DNA from: Streptomyces sp. R44 | GTDB lineage: Bacteria; Actinomycetota; Actinomycetes; Streptomycetales; Streptomycetaceae | Reading direction: 5' to 3' | Assembly: GCF_041053105.1 (NCBI RefSeq) | Contig: NZ_CP163444.1 | Span: 310,001-374,000, forward strand | Length of the DNA: 64,000 bases | Shown here: one piece after another, positions 63,602 through 64,000 of the stretch | Numbering within the stretch: position 1 is the first letter of the stretch | Layout of the letters: every line of letters starts with the position of its first letter | The notes under the pieces: generated by a model | The model's input: only the letters and a program-made list of their open reading frames with translations | What the model was told of the DNA's origin: nothing | Database searches by the model: none | Made by a program: the position numbers and the translations under genes

Positions 63602-64000
63602 TCAGCAGTCGAATGCGTCGAGGTGCCGACGAAACAAGCCACTGATGTCTTCGCGGCCCCCTCGGACCGGCAGCGGCGAGGGCACCTCCTCGCCGTTCGC
63701 CATGGCGAGGCTACTGGCGAAGCGCACGAGGTGGGGCGCCGGGACGAAGGAGTCGCGCAACCACACGGCGAAGACACCGGCGTCGTCTGCGGTCACGTCC
63801 GTGAGGGTGATGTAGGCGAAGTCGGGCTCGGTGATGGCGGCGGTACCGTCCACCCACACGCCCGGCGCCGGCTCGATCTCGAAGTCCATCACGGTCATCT
63901 CATGGATTCCGGAGGTCCGGTGCCCGATGACGGGATCGGGAAACGCCTCCCTCAGCGCCCCCTCCAGGGCCTGCAGCGTGGCGCGCCAGGCTCCGCCGTC
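63602..64000 (-). CDS. Hypothetical protein, N-terminus beyond the window
   Basis: 133 residues are visible. The minus frame is open from 64000 (DGGAWRATLQALEGALREAF) to a stop at 63602, so the apparent ATG at 63898 is internal and the gene enters from the right. TDVTADDAGVFAVWLRDSFV and HLVRFASSLAMANGEEV are typical of an unassigned Streptomyces family. No function is recognised. Confidence 0.65.
   Translation of the reverse strand, partial: DGGAWRATLQALEGALREAFPDPVIGHRTSGIHEMTVMDFEIEPAPGVWVDGTAAITEPDFAYITLTDVTADDAGVFAVWLRDSFVPAPHLVRFASSLAMANGEEVPSPLPVRGGREDISGLFRRHLDAFDC

Overview
The window looks like Streptomyces or a close relative. Coding GC is very high, GTG starts are common, stop/start overlaps of the ATGA and GTGA kind are frequent, and an AfsA/gamma-butyrolactone system, a mycothiol-type isomerase-fold protein and DUF6221 proteins are present. 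No tRNA, rRNA or CRISPR array was seen.

Left flank (1-15.7 kb): accessory genes and mobile-element debris, namely a frameshifted IS5-type transposase, a mosaic of two degraded transposases, two SUKH (SMI1/KNR4) paralogues and two DUF6221 proteins. It also holds a FUSC exporter divergent from an MFS-TetR pair around a long palindromic operator, and an IclR regulator coupled to an SMP-30-type lactonase.

Centre (about 15.9-45 kb): a non-modular biosynthetic gene cluster with no PKS or NRPS. Its core is a minus-strand polycistron of 14 genes (39259 to 25070). It encodes an L-lysine N6-hydroxylase, a methionyl-tRNA-synthetase-like protein, a one-domain cupin and a glycine-oxidase-like FAD enzyme, which together match the known N-N bond (hydrazine) forming pathway of the s56-p1 type. 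Here the hydrazine synthetase is split into two translationally coupled genes. The same polycistron holds PanD, a condensation-like acyltransferase, a two-domain VOC protein, KorAB with a ferredoxin, SerA, PhzF and a flavin monooxygenase. Around it lie AsnB, a GatC-like peptide plus amidase, a double-hotdog thioesterase, a P450, a LysR regulator and an MFS exporter. The likely product is a small hydrazine- or N-N-containing metabolite. Control appears to come from AfsA, an SDR and two ArpA/ScbR-like TetR proteins. An IS701-type transposase homologue without catalytic residues lies among them and shares an ATAG-N6-CTAT palindrome with the afsA/receptor intergenic region.

Right flank (45-64 kb): a sugar-catabolic locus (mandelate-racemase-fold dehydratase, zinc alcohol dehydrogenase, U32-like protein, sugar ABC transporter). 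It carries the same GTTCGAAAT operator as the IclR gene 37 kb away, suggesting that the biosynthetic cluster separates two halves of one sugar regulon. Beyond it are ordinary accessory genes: a baeRF-type release-factor homologue, YbhB, a THEP1 NTPase, broken nitroreductase and IclR genes, a NUDIX hydrolase, a TetR-controlled membrane protein/epimerase operon, a HEAT-repeat protein, an Imm1-like protein and a cold-shock protein. Genes are cut by both window edges.
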